This document shows, piece after piece, positions 17,001-24,367 of a DNA stretch of 64,000 bases (positions within the stretch are counted from its first letter, which is position 1; each line of letters begins with the position of its first letter). Made by a program: the position numbers and the translations under genes. The stretch is from Kiloniellaceae bacterium (GTDB lineage: Bacteria > Pseudomonadota > Alphaproteobacteria > Kiloniellales > Kiloniellaceae). Location of the stretch: positions 62,001 through 126,000 of the forward strand of contig JAJFGK010000060.1 of the NCBI GenBank assembly GCA_021776195.1. The letters run 5' to 3'. Under the pieces are notes generated by a model that saw only the letters and a list, made by a program, of their open reading frames with translations, was not told where the DNA came from and ran no database searches.

Positions 17001-18980
17001 GGTGGTGGCCTGGCCCAGGGTCAAGGTGCCGCCGACCGCAAAAAGGTCGAACTCGTCCGGCGTGATATCTGATCCGGCGCCGCCCACGGTAAAGGCCTGC
17101 ACGGCCTGATCTTCGAACACGTTGGCTTTGGCGATTGTCAGGTTGCCGCCACCGGTCTGGAAGATATCGGCATCGGTGGCGCCGTCGAAGAGGTTGAATG
17201 CCTCGGCGATCAGCACCGCATTGCCGCCGCCGGTGTCGATCGTGATCTCTCCGGACCCGAAAATATCGCCGTCGATATTGAGAAAGGCCGGATCGCCATC
17301 GGGCACACCCGCACCGGCCGCCGAGGCATGGGGCGAGCCTGCCTCGAAATGCAGGTCGCCGCCGTTGGTGGCGATATCGGCGCCCACATTGATTTCGTCG
17401 CCGGCCTGAAACACAAGGCTCCCCGACGTCGTGATGGGGTCAATAATGTCGATGTCGAACTCTGCCTGGACCACCACGGTGCTACCGGCCGCCACGTTCA
17501 AGCTGGCCGGATCTACCGTCAGGTCGAGGCCCGGGCTGCTGCCGAAGAGGATCGGCGGCAGGGCGCCGCCACCTGCGACCACGTCGACGTTGTCCGGGTC
17601 CAACAGCCATTGGCCGCCCAACCCAAAGGGCGCCGAGACGTCGACCACCGCGCCTTGCACATGCAGGCCCTGCTTACCCGAGGTCTCCACCAGGCCGCCG
17701 TCGCCGCCCGCTGGTCCGCCGCGCGCGCTGATGCTGCCCATGAAGCCGGTCACCTCGTCGGCCCAGACGATCACCGTGCCGCCGTTCCCTGCCACTGTCG
17801 CATCGGCGTTGATCGAAGCGCCCTGCTCGACCAGCGTGCGCCGCGCATTGGGCAGGGGCCCCGCCCCCTGGAAATTGCCGCCCACCAAGGCCGCGCCGCC
17901 GCCGGCCGAGCCCGACACATCCACATTGGCGCCGTCGCGCAGGGCCACCAGCTCGCCCAGCACCTGCACCTGGCCGCCGCGCTGGCCGGCGCCGGCGCCC
18001 GAGGCATCGAGTGCCCCGCTGACCTCGACCAGACCGGTCGCGCCGCCCGACAGCACAATGTGCCCCTCGGCGTTCACACCGGCGCTCTGGGCTTCGATGA
18101 CGCCTGACATGTTGATGACATTGTCGACCACCGCACCTGCCGCCTCGGCGCTCAGAACCACGCTGCCGCCGACAGCCGAGATGGTCCCGCTGTTGTTCAC
18201 CAGCGCCGTGGCATCGGCCGGCGTCTGGGTCACCGGGCCGGTCACGCCGAAGGCCAACAAGCCGTCGCCGGTCAGATCCAGCGAGAAGGTCTCGGCGCCG
18301 CCCAAGGTCACGCTGCCCAGGGAGGCCACGATCAATCCGCGGTTCTCCACTCCCGGCGCGACCAGCGCGGCCAGGCCCTGTTCGGCGATCGAAATGGTGC
18401 CATGGTTGATCACCATGGCGTCGGGGTCCGGCGAGGCGATGGCGAAATCGTAGCGCCCGGACAGGAAGTCGTCGTTGGCAATGTCCGCCGTGGTGGCCAC
18501 CAGGCCGCCCACGTCGACCCGCGCGCCCGAGCCGAAGATCACGCCATTGGGGTTGACCAGGAAGAGGTTGCCGTTGGCCTGGAGCTGCCCGTCGATCCGT
18601 GACAGGTCGCCGCCGACCACCCGGTTCAGGGTCACGGCCTGACGCGAGGGTTGCCGGAACTGGGTTCGCTCGCCGCTGCCGATGGAAAAGCCCTGCCAGT
18701 TGATGATCGCGCTGTTGGTGGACTGGCGCACCACCAGATCGCTGTCCGTCGGCGCGGTAATGGTGACGCCGCCCGAGACGACCTGCGAACCGCTGGGGTT
18801 GGCCTGGGACAGGTTCGGCAGGGTCGGCGACAGCAGCGCGGCCATGGCCAGGGTCAGGATCAGCGGCCGCAGGGCGCTGGTGCCGAGCAGCGTCTCGCGC
18901 CGCTTCACAGCCCGTGGCGCGGCACGGCCCGTTCCGGGTCGAATCGGAACGGATCGGGTCTCACAATTTGGAGCTGCCAT
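14061..18980 (-). CDS. Filamentous haemagglutinin-type two-partner secretion exoprotein (TpsA)
   Basis: The protein has 1639 residues. It begins with a long basic N-region and hydrophobic signal (about 36-60), then the TPS secretion domain (VVSGGVTITAPTDSDLVVRQ region; NPNG at 143-146 in LFLVNPNGVIFGSGARVDVGG). The rest is long beta-helix-like repeats rich in Gly, Asp and Thr. Two segments 395 codons apart are nearly identical (GNIIVGEATSSGTDGLGTGA in both). The C-terminus is acidic and ends FSNTGNEEIW. Such proteins are exported by an outer-membrane TpsB and act as adhesins or toxins. No TpsB gene is in the window. An AT-rich promoter with a palindrome lies just upstream. The stop is 24 bp from the convergent gene. 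Confidence 0.88.
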   Translation of the reverse strand: MAAPNCETRSVPIRPGTGRAAPRAVKRRETLLGTSALRPLILTLAMAALLSPTLPNLSQANPSGSQVVSGGVTITAPTDSDLVVRQSTNSAIINWQGFSIGSGERTQFRQPSRQAVTLNRVVGGDLSRIDGQLQANGNLFLVNPNGVIFGSGARVDVGGLVATTADIANDDFLSGRYDFAIASPDPDAMVINHGTISIAEQGLAALVAPGVENRGLIVASLGSVTLGGAETFSLDLTGDGLLAFGVTGPVTQTPADATALVNNSGTISAVGGSVVLSAEAAGAVVDNVINMSGVIEAQSAGVNAEGHIVLSGGATGLVEVSGALDASGAGAGQRGGQVQVLGELVALRDGANVDVSGSAGGGAALVGGNFQGAGPLPNARRTLVEQGASINADATVAGNGGTVIVWADEVTGFMGSISARGGPAGGDGGLVETSGKQGLHVQGAVVDVSAPFGLGGQWLLDPDNVDVVAGGGALPPILFGSSPGLDLTVDPASLNVAAGSTVVVQAEFDIDIIDPITTSGSLVFQAGDEINVGADIATNGGDLHFEAGSPHASAAGAGVPDGDPAFLNIDGDIFGSGEITIDTGGGNAVLIAEAFNLFDGATDADIFQTGGGNLTIAKANVFEDQAVQAFTVGGAGSDITPDEFDLFAVGGTLTLGQATTAGSDGLGTGAQIITNSTLTVEGDLTGAVSPLFGTIGLLHLLGETDVSIEDAIDTARVLVNSGGTINLLDPINVTGDSAFQAAGDLTLDSSAILTSNGANLFFEADSPHAGAGSDGVGTLLMGDDPLINTGGGDLVLMGADFDFSTAVLITSGSGDTFVAGSTDALFDLGGSKSGGVLQTSDLEFLDGTIGSPTTGNIIVGEATSSGTDGLGTGAVTRQATSILLDGTVLLNNAASLIFSSSGSVTQTAGSGVTADSLGVMAGDTVDLGGDVDTFAVDALGQTVEFVDSDDLDIGTVDSIVGATATTLSFAVGTNLTNSSAISATNLVAISNFGDQGGTIDLTADVDTLAGSTENGTFIFNDPDEVDIGSVTGVGLTVDGLLGAALVEITVGGGLTNSQTFEADQLAVTAGGDVILFGDFDEIAVSAPDFLVDITDPDGLDIGFVSGVSGLTADRALVTVGGDLTIASPVDVDSTSAFRAGGFLSTFTNIASNGADLFFEADSPHAPNGSDGNGSLTIGDGTDLDTAGGDLTLMGSFFSFANASSISSGTGDTFVAGSTDGLFDLGGSKFDTLRTADLLALDGSQGSPTTGNIIVGEATSSGTDGLGTGAVTRQATSIFLDGTVLLTNAASLTLSSSGSVTQSAGSGVTVTALGVIAGGDVDLGGDVDVLAVDAPGHDVAFDDIDDLTVGTVRDITGITAENVLLEGGTITFDVAHLINASLEIVSDSTNTVIFDDTLDGPGDLFIFSKGDVLFNAAVGGSEALGNVIIGAPITTFDDVAATLVTEGLEAASAELLNEGGDVVIAGLFRADDVLIKVNGTITSGDDPSDALDVSGLLVSGASADLHGFLDGIGDLTAAQFGFSDPPLILDPLLGFVFGAFDPTAFLLNDCIIETVCGDPSIPPDPDDPGDPDDPILVIDDPLIVEEDVNSITHVNSNTSDDIKAAEGGPSLDFVTIFEPSGNEQQEFDERFSNTGNEEIW
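15057..15525. repeat. Intragenic direct repeat in the exoprotein gene, copy 1
   Basis: This stretch and 16242-16710 are close copies at the DNA level. Homology is strongest over the first 190 bp, with an offset of 1185 bp (395 codons). They encode the repeated GNIIVGEATSSGTDGLGTGAV and DGTVLL.NAASL blocks of the beta-helix region, so the gene has grown by in-frame duplication and could lose or gain a unit by recombination. Confidence 0.75.
16242..16710. repeat. Intragenic direct repeat in the exoprotein gene, copy 2
   Basis: This is the partner of the copy at 15057-15525. Both include the segment beginning GGTCACGCCGCTGCCCGCG and run through GATGATGTTGCCGGTGGTCG. Differences are scattered and in-frame, so the duplication is not very recent. 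Confidence 0.75.
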
Positions 18981-19013
18981 TAACCATACCCCGTTGTCGC
19001 TATTCAGTTTTTA

Positions 19014-19031
19014 GTATAATTACAATTATAC
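19014..19031. promoter_or_regulatory. Palindrome and promoter-like region of the exoprotein gene
   Basis: GTATAATT and AATTATAC form a perfect 8-bp inverted repeat with a 2-bp spacer, 34-51 bases before the exoprotein ATG at 18980. On the minus strand it contains TATAAT and TATACT, either of which could be a -10 box, so a dimeric regulator bound here would cover the promoter. The surrounding 18985-19110 is much more AT-rich than the genome around it. TTAACCAT near 19086 resembles a CtrA half-site. Confidence 0.45.
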
Positions 19032-19235
19032 GCAAATGTAGCGAAAGTGGAAGCTCGGAGTTTCTCTTTTGAACCGGATTCCCTGTTAACCATAAGCGCT
19101 AACTAACGTAGCCCCGGCATTTGCTCCCATTCGCTCTATTGTCCGAATGAAAAAAATTTCGCCCACACTCGATCTTTGGGGGGAATTCGGGTCGCCGGAC
19201 AGCCGAAGTTCGAAATTATGGCCGTGCTGCTGGCG

Positions 19236-19883
19236 CTATCTCACGACTCCGACTTCGGCCAGGATCGGTGTCGGGGCCCCGCCGCAGGTCGCGTTCATGT
19301 CCTGGGGACAGGCCGAAACCACTAGATAGGCGTCCATCTCGGCGCGCAGGATGAGATTGTCGCCGGGCTGGGTGGCCGGCGCGCGGACCTCGAAGGTGCC
19401 GTCGGGCTTCAGGAAGAAGTTGGTGAAAAGGTTCCAGGGCTGCGGCATGTAGGGCAGGGCCAGGCCCAGATCTGCCAGCCCCTTGTGCAGGTTGTCGGTG
19501 CAGTTGGCGTGCCGGCCCTGGCTCGCCTCGTCCCAGCCCAGCTCGGCATAGCGGTAGACGTCGCAGGCCGCGAACTCCATGTCGTGCTGGCCCGGCGAGT
19601 TGTCCTCCAGCAGGGTCACGATGGACCGCCGCTTGGTGGTGTAGGCGGCATCGCCGACCCGGGGAAAGAGCTTTTCGATCGAGGGCCGCGTGTGCTCGCA
19701 CGACAGGTGTTCATAGATATCGGCCCGGTTGAAGGCCCAAAAGTCGATGGGTTGTGCGCCTTCCGGGTCCGTGAGACGGATCAAATCGCCCTGGTCGACG
19801 CCAAAAGCCAGGTGGCCGCGCGCTTCCACGACGAAGCGCTCGCGAGCTTGGAAATCCAATGTTCCCCTCCGTGGTTCGGCCAT
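19236..19883 (-). CDS. DUF1989 (urea carboxylase-associated) family protein
   Basis: This 215-residue protein carries the DUF1989 signature: residues such as GDLIRLTDPEGAQPIDFWAFN, the DMEFAACDVYRY segment, and Asn-Cys-containing HANCTDN and PQPWNLFTNFF blocks. Members occur beside urea carboxylase and other amidohydrolase genes; their chemistry is poorly defined. The frame is open far upstream, but ATG 19883 follows an AAGGAGG site at ideal spacing. It is divergent from the CaiB/BaiF transferase at 19965, sharing an 81-bp promoter gap. No urea carboxylase gene is near. Confidence 0.85.
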   Translation of the reverse strand: MAEPRRGTLDFQARERFVVEARGHLAFGVDQGDLIRLTDPEGAQPIDFWAFNRADIYEHLSCEHTRPSIEKLFPRVGDAAYTTKRRSIVTLLEDNSPGQHDMEFAACDVYRYAELGWDEASQGRHANCTDNLHKGLADLGLALPYMPQPWNLFTNFFLKPDGTFEVRAPATQPGDNLILRAEMDAYLVVSACPQDMNATCGGAPTPILAEVGVVR

Positions 19884-19964
19884 CGGCAATGCCTCCTTGC
19901 GATTCTTCACATCCTTGCCGCAGGGTAGGGATGGGTCTGGCACAAAGACAAGGGGGCTACTGCC

Positions 19965-21077
19965 ATGCGGCCGTTGGACGACATCAAGGTGCTCGACTTC
20001 TCGACCCTGCTGCCGGGTCCCCTTGCGACGCTCTGTCTGGCCGAGGCCGGGGCGACGGTGATCAAGATCGAACAGCCCGGCGGCGGCGATGCCCTGCGCG
20101 GCTATCCGCCGGGCTGGCCAGGGCAAAGACAAGGGCAAGGGCAGGGCCTGACCTTCGCGTTGCTGAACCGCGGCAAGCGCAGCCTTGCGCTGGACCTGAA
20201 GGACCAGGATCAACGTGCTCTGCTCGATCCGCTGATCGCCGAGGCCGACGTTCTGGTGGAGCAGTTCCGGCCGGGGGTCATGGCCCGCCTCGGTCTCGAT
20301 TACGAGAGCCTGTGCCGGGTCAACCCGCGCCTCGTCTACTGTGCCATTACCGGCTACGGCCAGACCGGACCCAAGGCCGACCGGGCGGGCCACGACCTGA
20401 ACTACATGGGCGATGCCGGCCTGTTGGCGCTGTCGCACGGTCCGCTCGACCGACCGAGCGTCCCGCCGGCCCTGGTGGCCGACATCGCCGGCGGCAGCTA
20501 CCCGGCGGTGATCTCGATCCTGCTCGCCCTGATGCAGCGCGATCGCAGCGGGGAGGGGGCCTTCCTCGATATCTCCATGACCGACAATCTCTTTCCCTTT
20601 GCCTTCTGGGCCCTGGCCCAGGGCCAGGCCACGGGTCAGTGGCCGCGGAGCGGCGCGGGAATTCTGGCCGGCGGCTCGCCGCGCTACCGGCTCTATCCCA
20701 CCGCCGACGGCAAGCTGGCCGCGGTCGCCGCCCTCGAGGACAAATTCTGGGCCGCCTTTTGCGGCCTGGCGGACCTGCATACCGGCGCGACGGCCGATGA
20801 GGTCGCCCTGGCCATCGCCGGCCAGCCGGCCGCGGTCTGGGCCGCGCGTTTCGCCGCCGCCGACTGCTGCTGCAGCATTGTCCAGGATCTCGAGGCGGCG
20901 CTGAAGGATCCGCACTTTCAAGCCCGGGGTCTCTTCGAGCGTCGCCTTGCCGGCCCGGACGGCGACAGCCTGCCGGCCCTGCCGGTACCGCTGGCCCCGG
21001 CGCTGCGCGGCCCGGCAACCGAACCCTTGCGGTCCCCGGCTTTGGGTGACGACAACGTGAGTATTCTTTCGGACTAG
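19965..21077 (+). CDS. CaiB/BaiF family CoA-transferase (AMACR-like)
   Basis: This 370-residue class III CoA-transferase has the N-terminal signature LDFSTLLPGPLATLCLAEAGATVIKIEQPG, then LVYCAITGYGQTGP, and an aspartate in NYMGDAGLLALS at the position of the catalytic nucleophile. The family includes alpha-methylacyl-CoA racemase and formyl/carnitine-CoA transferases. The arrangement here most resembles the racemase-like branch, but the substrate is not determinable. An AAGGGGG site lies upstream of ATG 19965. It is transcribed divergently from the DUF1989 gene. Confidence 0.87.
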   Translation: MRPLDDIKVLDFSTLLPGPLATLCLAEAGATVIKIEQPGGGDALRGYPPGWPGQRQGQGQGLTFALLNRGKRSLALDLKDQDQRALLDPLIAEADVLVEQFRPGVMARLGLDYESLCRVNPRLVYCAITGYGQTGPKADRAGHDLNYMGDAGLLALSHGPLDRPSVPPALVADIAGGSYPAVISILLALMQRDRSGEGAFLDISMTDNLFPFAFWALAQGQATGQWPRSGAGILAGGSPRYRLYPTADGKLAAVAALEDKFWAAFCGLADLHTGATADEVALAIAGQPAAVWAARFAAADCCCSIVQDLEAALKDPHFQARGLFERRLAGPDGDSLPALPVPLAPALRGPATEPLRSPALGDDNVSILSD

Positions 21078-21139
21078 GGCCGGCTAGGCTTGCCGCCGGA
21101 CAGGGTGGTTCAGTTCGGGCAGTGATGGAGATTCTTGAC

Positions 21140-22546
21140 ATGCCCACCGGAGCAGGCAGTTTCGCAAAGTGGCGGCGACCGCTCGCCCTCGGCCTGATGC
21201 TTCTTCTGGCCCCGGCTGGCGTGTCGGCCGCCGGCGAGGATTCCAAGGACGGCGCCTGGCCCATGGACGGCACCTGGACCGGCAAGGCCTATTCGTCGGG
21301 CGCCGGCGGCGATTGTCCGAATTTCGACCTGACCTTCACCGTGAGCGGTCACCAGGCCACCGGCCTGCTGCGCAACAACGAGGGCCACTCCATCGAGATG
21401 ACCTTCCCCGTGGCGGCCGACGGCGGTTTTGAGGGCACTTTCCGCAGCCAATCGAACCAGATCGTGCGCATCGACGGGGCGCTGAAGGGCCAGACCTGGG
21501 CTGGCTATCTGATCCACTTCACCTGTCAGGGGAGCTGGTACGCCAAGCGCGGCGCAAGCCGTCAGTCGACGGCCGCGAGTTCCCCGTCCACGGCCACCCC
21601 GTCCACGGCCACCCCGGCCACGGCCACCCCGGCGACCGCCGCGACGCCCGATATCGCCGGCCAACTTCGGCAACTGCAAGCCCTGCGGCAGCAAAAGTTG
21701 ATCGACGAAGACGTCTACAAGACGCGCCGGGCCGCCCTGCTGGACAAGCTGCTGGCCGACAGCGCCAGCGACAGTCCCGCGGCGGTACCGCCGACGAAAC
21801 AGACGGCGGCGATCACCCTTGGGGACCTCGAGGTCGGGCGCTACTTTGCCCTGGTCATCGCCAACAACGACTACCGCTCGCTGCCCGATCTGGTCTCCGC
21901 CGTGCCCGATGGCAAGGCGGTGAGCAGGCTGCTGCGCGACGCCTACGGCTTCGATGTCGAGCTCCTGATCGATGCCACGCGCTATGACATCATCTCCGCC
22001 CTGAACCGCTATCGCTCGGTGATGACGGCGCGGGACAACCTGCTGGTCTACTATGCCGGCCACGGTATCCTGGATCAGGATGCCGAGCAGGGCTACTGGA
22101 TCCCGGTGGACGGCGATGCCGACAATCCGGCCAATTGGATCGCCAACTCCGACATTACGGCGGCGATCCGCGCCATCGATGCCAACCACATCATGCTGGT
22201 GGTCGATTCCTGCTATTCCGGGACCCTCAGCCGCGGCATCGAGACCGGCTTGACCCAGGACGGCGACGATATCGGCTGGTACCGCCGGATGGCGGCCAAG
22301 AAGGCGCGAACCGTCCTGACCTCCGGCGGTCTGGAGCCGGTGACCGATAGTGGCGGCGGGGATCATTCAGTCTTCGCCAAGGCCTTCTTGGATGTCCTGC
22401 GCGGCAATCGCGGCATTATCGATGGCCAATCGGTCTTCAGCGGCCTGCAGCGGCCAGTCGTGGTCAACGCCCGGCAAACGCCGGAGTACTCCGACATCGC
22501 CGCGGTCGGCCATGACGGCGGCGACTTTCTCTTCGTGCGCCGATGA
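21140..22546 (+). CDS. Exported caspase-like protease (peptidase C14), copy 1
   Basis: The protein has 468 residues. Residues 1-31 are a signal peptide. Residues about 40-136 form an unknown beta-rich domain with a conserved cysteine pair (Cys59, Cys129). A Ser/Thr/Ala/Pro linker follows with a TATP repeat (about 148-170). Residues about 172-205 resemble a SHOCT module (LRQLQALRQQKLIDEDVYKT). Residues about 232-468 are a caspase p20-like domain with His308 in YYAGHG and Cys358 in VVDSCYSG. The start at ATG 21140 follows GGAG at good spacing. It is a cysteine protease probably acting in the periplasm, where caspase-like enzymes are unusual. The next gene, 27 bp on, is a paralogue. Confidence 0.85.
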   Translation: MPTGAGSFAKWRRPLALGLMLLLAPAGVSAAGEDSKDGAWPMDGTWTGKAYSSGAGGDCPNFDLTFTVSGHQATGLLRNNEGHSIEMTFPVAADGGFEGTFRSQSNQIVRIDGALKGQTWAGYLIHFTCQGSWYAKRGASRQSTAASSPSTATPSTATPATATPATAATPDIAGQLRQLQALRQQKLIDEDVYKTRRAALLDKLLADSASDSPAAVPPTKQTAAITLGDLEVGRYFALVIANNDYRSLPDLVSAVPDGKAVSRLLRDAYGFDVELLIDATRYDIISALNRYRSVMTARDNLLVYYAGHGILDQDAEQGYWIPVDGDADNPANWIANSDITAAIRAIDANHIMLVVDSCYSGTLSRGIETGLTQDGDDIGWYRRMAAKKARTVLTSGGLEPVTDSGGGDHSVFAKAFLDVLRGNRGIIDGQSVFSGLQRPVVVNARQTPEYSDIAAVGHDGGDFLFVRR

Positions 22547-22573
22547 CTTGAGTTTGAAGAAGGGAAACGACCC

Positions 22574-23914
22574 ATGACTTCCCGAACAACTCGCGCCGCC
22601 CTGCCGGCTCTGCTTTGCGCGGCGCTGACTTTTGGGGCGGGCGCGCTGGCCAACGAGTTTCCGATGGACGGCAACTGGATCGGCCGCGGCTACACCCAGG
22701 GCGCGGACGAGTGCCCCCGTCTGGAGTTGAACATCTCGGTCGCCGGACATCAGGCGATCGGCAAGTTCAGCGAGAACCAGGGCCATACCGTCGAAATGCG
22801 GTTCGAAGTCGAGGAAGACGGCGAGTTCAGCGGCACTATTCGGACCCGGTCCGGTCACAACGTACGCATAACCGGCGAGCTCGACGGCAAGACCTGGAAG
22901 GGCTACCTGCACCATTCTGTCTGTCAGGGCTCCTGGCACGCGGAACGCGAAACGGCTCCGGCCCCGGCACAAGCGGTCGCGGCGGCCCCGGCGGCAACCC
23001 TGCCGGCCGCCCCGGCGCCGGGCCTCGAGGATCAATTGCGGTCGCTGCAGGAACTGCGCCAGAAGGACCTGATCGACGAGGAGACCTATCGGGCCAGGCG
23101 CGCCGCCCTGCTGGACAAGCTGCTCGCCGACAGCGGCGGCGACGCGTCGGTCCAGGCCGCGGCCCAGCCGGCGGCACCGCTATCCACCGAGGGCATCGAC
23201 TTCGGGCGCTACTTCGCGCTGGTGATCGCCAACAACGACTATCAAAGCCTGCCCGACCTCGATGCCGCGGTCCCCGACGGCAAGGCGGTCGCCGGACTGC
23301 TGCGCAAGAGCTACGGCTTCGAGGTGGAGCTGCTGATCGACGCCCGGCGCTACGACATCATCACGGCGCTGAGCCGCTATCGCGGCCTGCTCGGGGCCCG
23401 GGATAACCTTCTGATCTACTATGCCGGACATGGGGTCCTCGACCGCGACGCCGAGCAGGGCTACTGGGTGCCGATCGACGGGGACAGGGACAATCCGGCG
23501 AACTGGGTGGCCAATTCCGATGTCACCGCCGCGATCCGTGCCTTGAAAGCCAAACATGTCATGTTGGTGGTGGATTCCTGCTATTCCGGCACCCTGACCC
23601 GTGCCATCGACACCGGCCGGGCGAGCGAGCCCGACCGACTGGCCTGGTTCAAGCGCATGGCCGGCAAACAGGCCCGCACGGTGCTCACCTCGGGCGGCTT
23701 GGAGCCCGTGATGGACGCCGGCGGCGATGGCCATTCGGTCTTCGCGAGGGCCTTTCTTCAGGCTCTGGGCGGGAATACCGGCGTCCTTGATGGCCAGTCG
23801 CTCTTTGCCAACCTGAAGCGTCCAGTGGTGGTCAACGCCGCGCAGACCCCGGAGTACTCCGACCTGCGCTTCGTTGGCCACGACGGGGGCGATTTCCTCT
23901 TCGTAAAGCGATAA
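22574..23914 (+). CDS. Exported caspase-like protease (peptidase C14), copy 2
   Basis: This 446-residue paralogue of the preceding gene has the same domain order. It has a signal peptide (1-27) and an N-terminal beta-rich domain with Cys47 and Cys117. A shorter Ala/Pro linker leads to a SHOCT-like helix pair (LRSLQELRQKDLIDEETYRA, about 155-185) and the caspase domain (about 208-446). The dyad is His286 (YYAGHG) and Cys336 (VVDSCYSG). Both catalytic residues and the acidic pocket WVANSDVTAA are kept, so both copies look active. A ribosome site (GAAGGGAA) lies upstream. The two genes are probably co-transcribed. Confidence 0.86.
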   Translation: MTSRTTRAALPALLCAALTFGAGALANEFPMDGNWIGRGYTQGADECPRLELNISVAGHQAIGKFSENQGHTVEMRFEVEEDGEFSGTIRTRSGHNVRITGELDGKTWKGYLHHSVCQGSWHAERETAPAPAQAVAAAPAATLPAAPAPGLEDQLRSLQELRQKDLIDEETYRARRAALLDKLLADSGGDASVQAAAQPAAPLSTEGIDFGRYFALVIANNDYQSLPDLDAAVPDGKAVAGLLRKSYGFEVELLIDARRYDIITALSRYRGLLGARDNLLIYYAGHGVLDRDAEQGYWVPIDGDRDNPANWVANSDVTAAIRALKAKHVMLVVDSCYSGTLTRAIDTGRASEPDRLAWFKRMAGKQARTVLTSGGLEPVMDAGGDGHSVFARAFLQALGGNTGVLDGQSLFANLKRPVVVNAAQTPEYSDLRFVGHDGGDFLFVKR

Positions 23915-23991
23915 ACTACGGCCCGACCCCCGAGGTATGGCGCTGCCAGCGGTGTGACCAGGGGGCGGAGCGAAGGGGAGGGGGGCGAGCG

Positions 23992-24276
23992 ATGCTTATA
24001 ATGGTCATCGAGCACTTCAAGGAGGGCGACGGCGCGGCCATCTATGCGCGTTTCGGCGAGAAAGGGCGGCAACTGCCCGAGGGCGTGACCTACGTCGACA
24101 GTTGGATCGAGGCCAACTTCGAGCGCTGCTTTCAACTGATCGAGTGCGATGACGTCGGCCTGCTGCAGCAATGGGTCCTGGCCTGGAACGATCTGGTCGA
24201 GTTCGAATTCGTGCCCGTCACCCCGTCGAAAGAGGCTTCGGCTCTCTTTGCCGGCGGCGGCGCAAGCGCACCGTAG
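23992..24276 (+). CDS. DUF3303 family protein
   Basis: This small cytoplasmic protein (94 residues) begins MLIMVIEHFKEGDGAAIYAR and contains GVTYVDSWIEANFERCFQL and LLQQWVLAWNDLVEFEFVPV, the conserved blocks of DUF3303 (a ferredoxin-like alpha-beta fold). No function is established. It follows the caspase pair by 77 bp and precedes the peptide importer. Confidence 0.8.
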   Translation: MLIMVIEHFKEGDGAAIYARFGEKGRQLPEGVTYVDSWIEANFERCFQLIECDDVGLLQQWVLAWNDLVEFEFVPVTPSKEASALFAGGGASAP

Positions 24277-24367
24277 CATCCTCGCCTTTGGGGTGTTAGG
24301 GTCCAGTCCGATTGGCGCCCCTTGTGCGCTCTAAGAAGTACGAAAAAAACCAGTTAGGGAGGAAAAC

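Noticed and set aside
17431..18453. A 340-codon plus-strand frame opposite the exoprotein N-terminus
   Set aside because: Ser/Thr/Pro/Ala-rich antisense of a Gly/Asp/Thr/Val repeat protein; no independent signal.
21580..21650. TATP codon repeats that look like a minisatellite
   Set aside because: They encode the low-complexity linker of the first caspase in frame and are too few and irregular to call a separate repeat feature.
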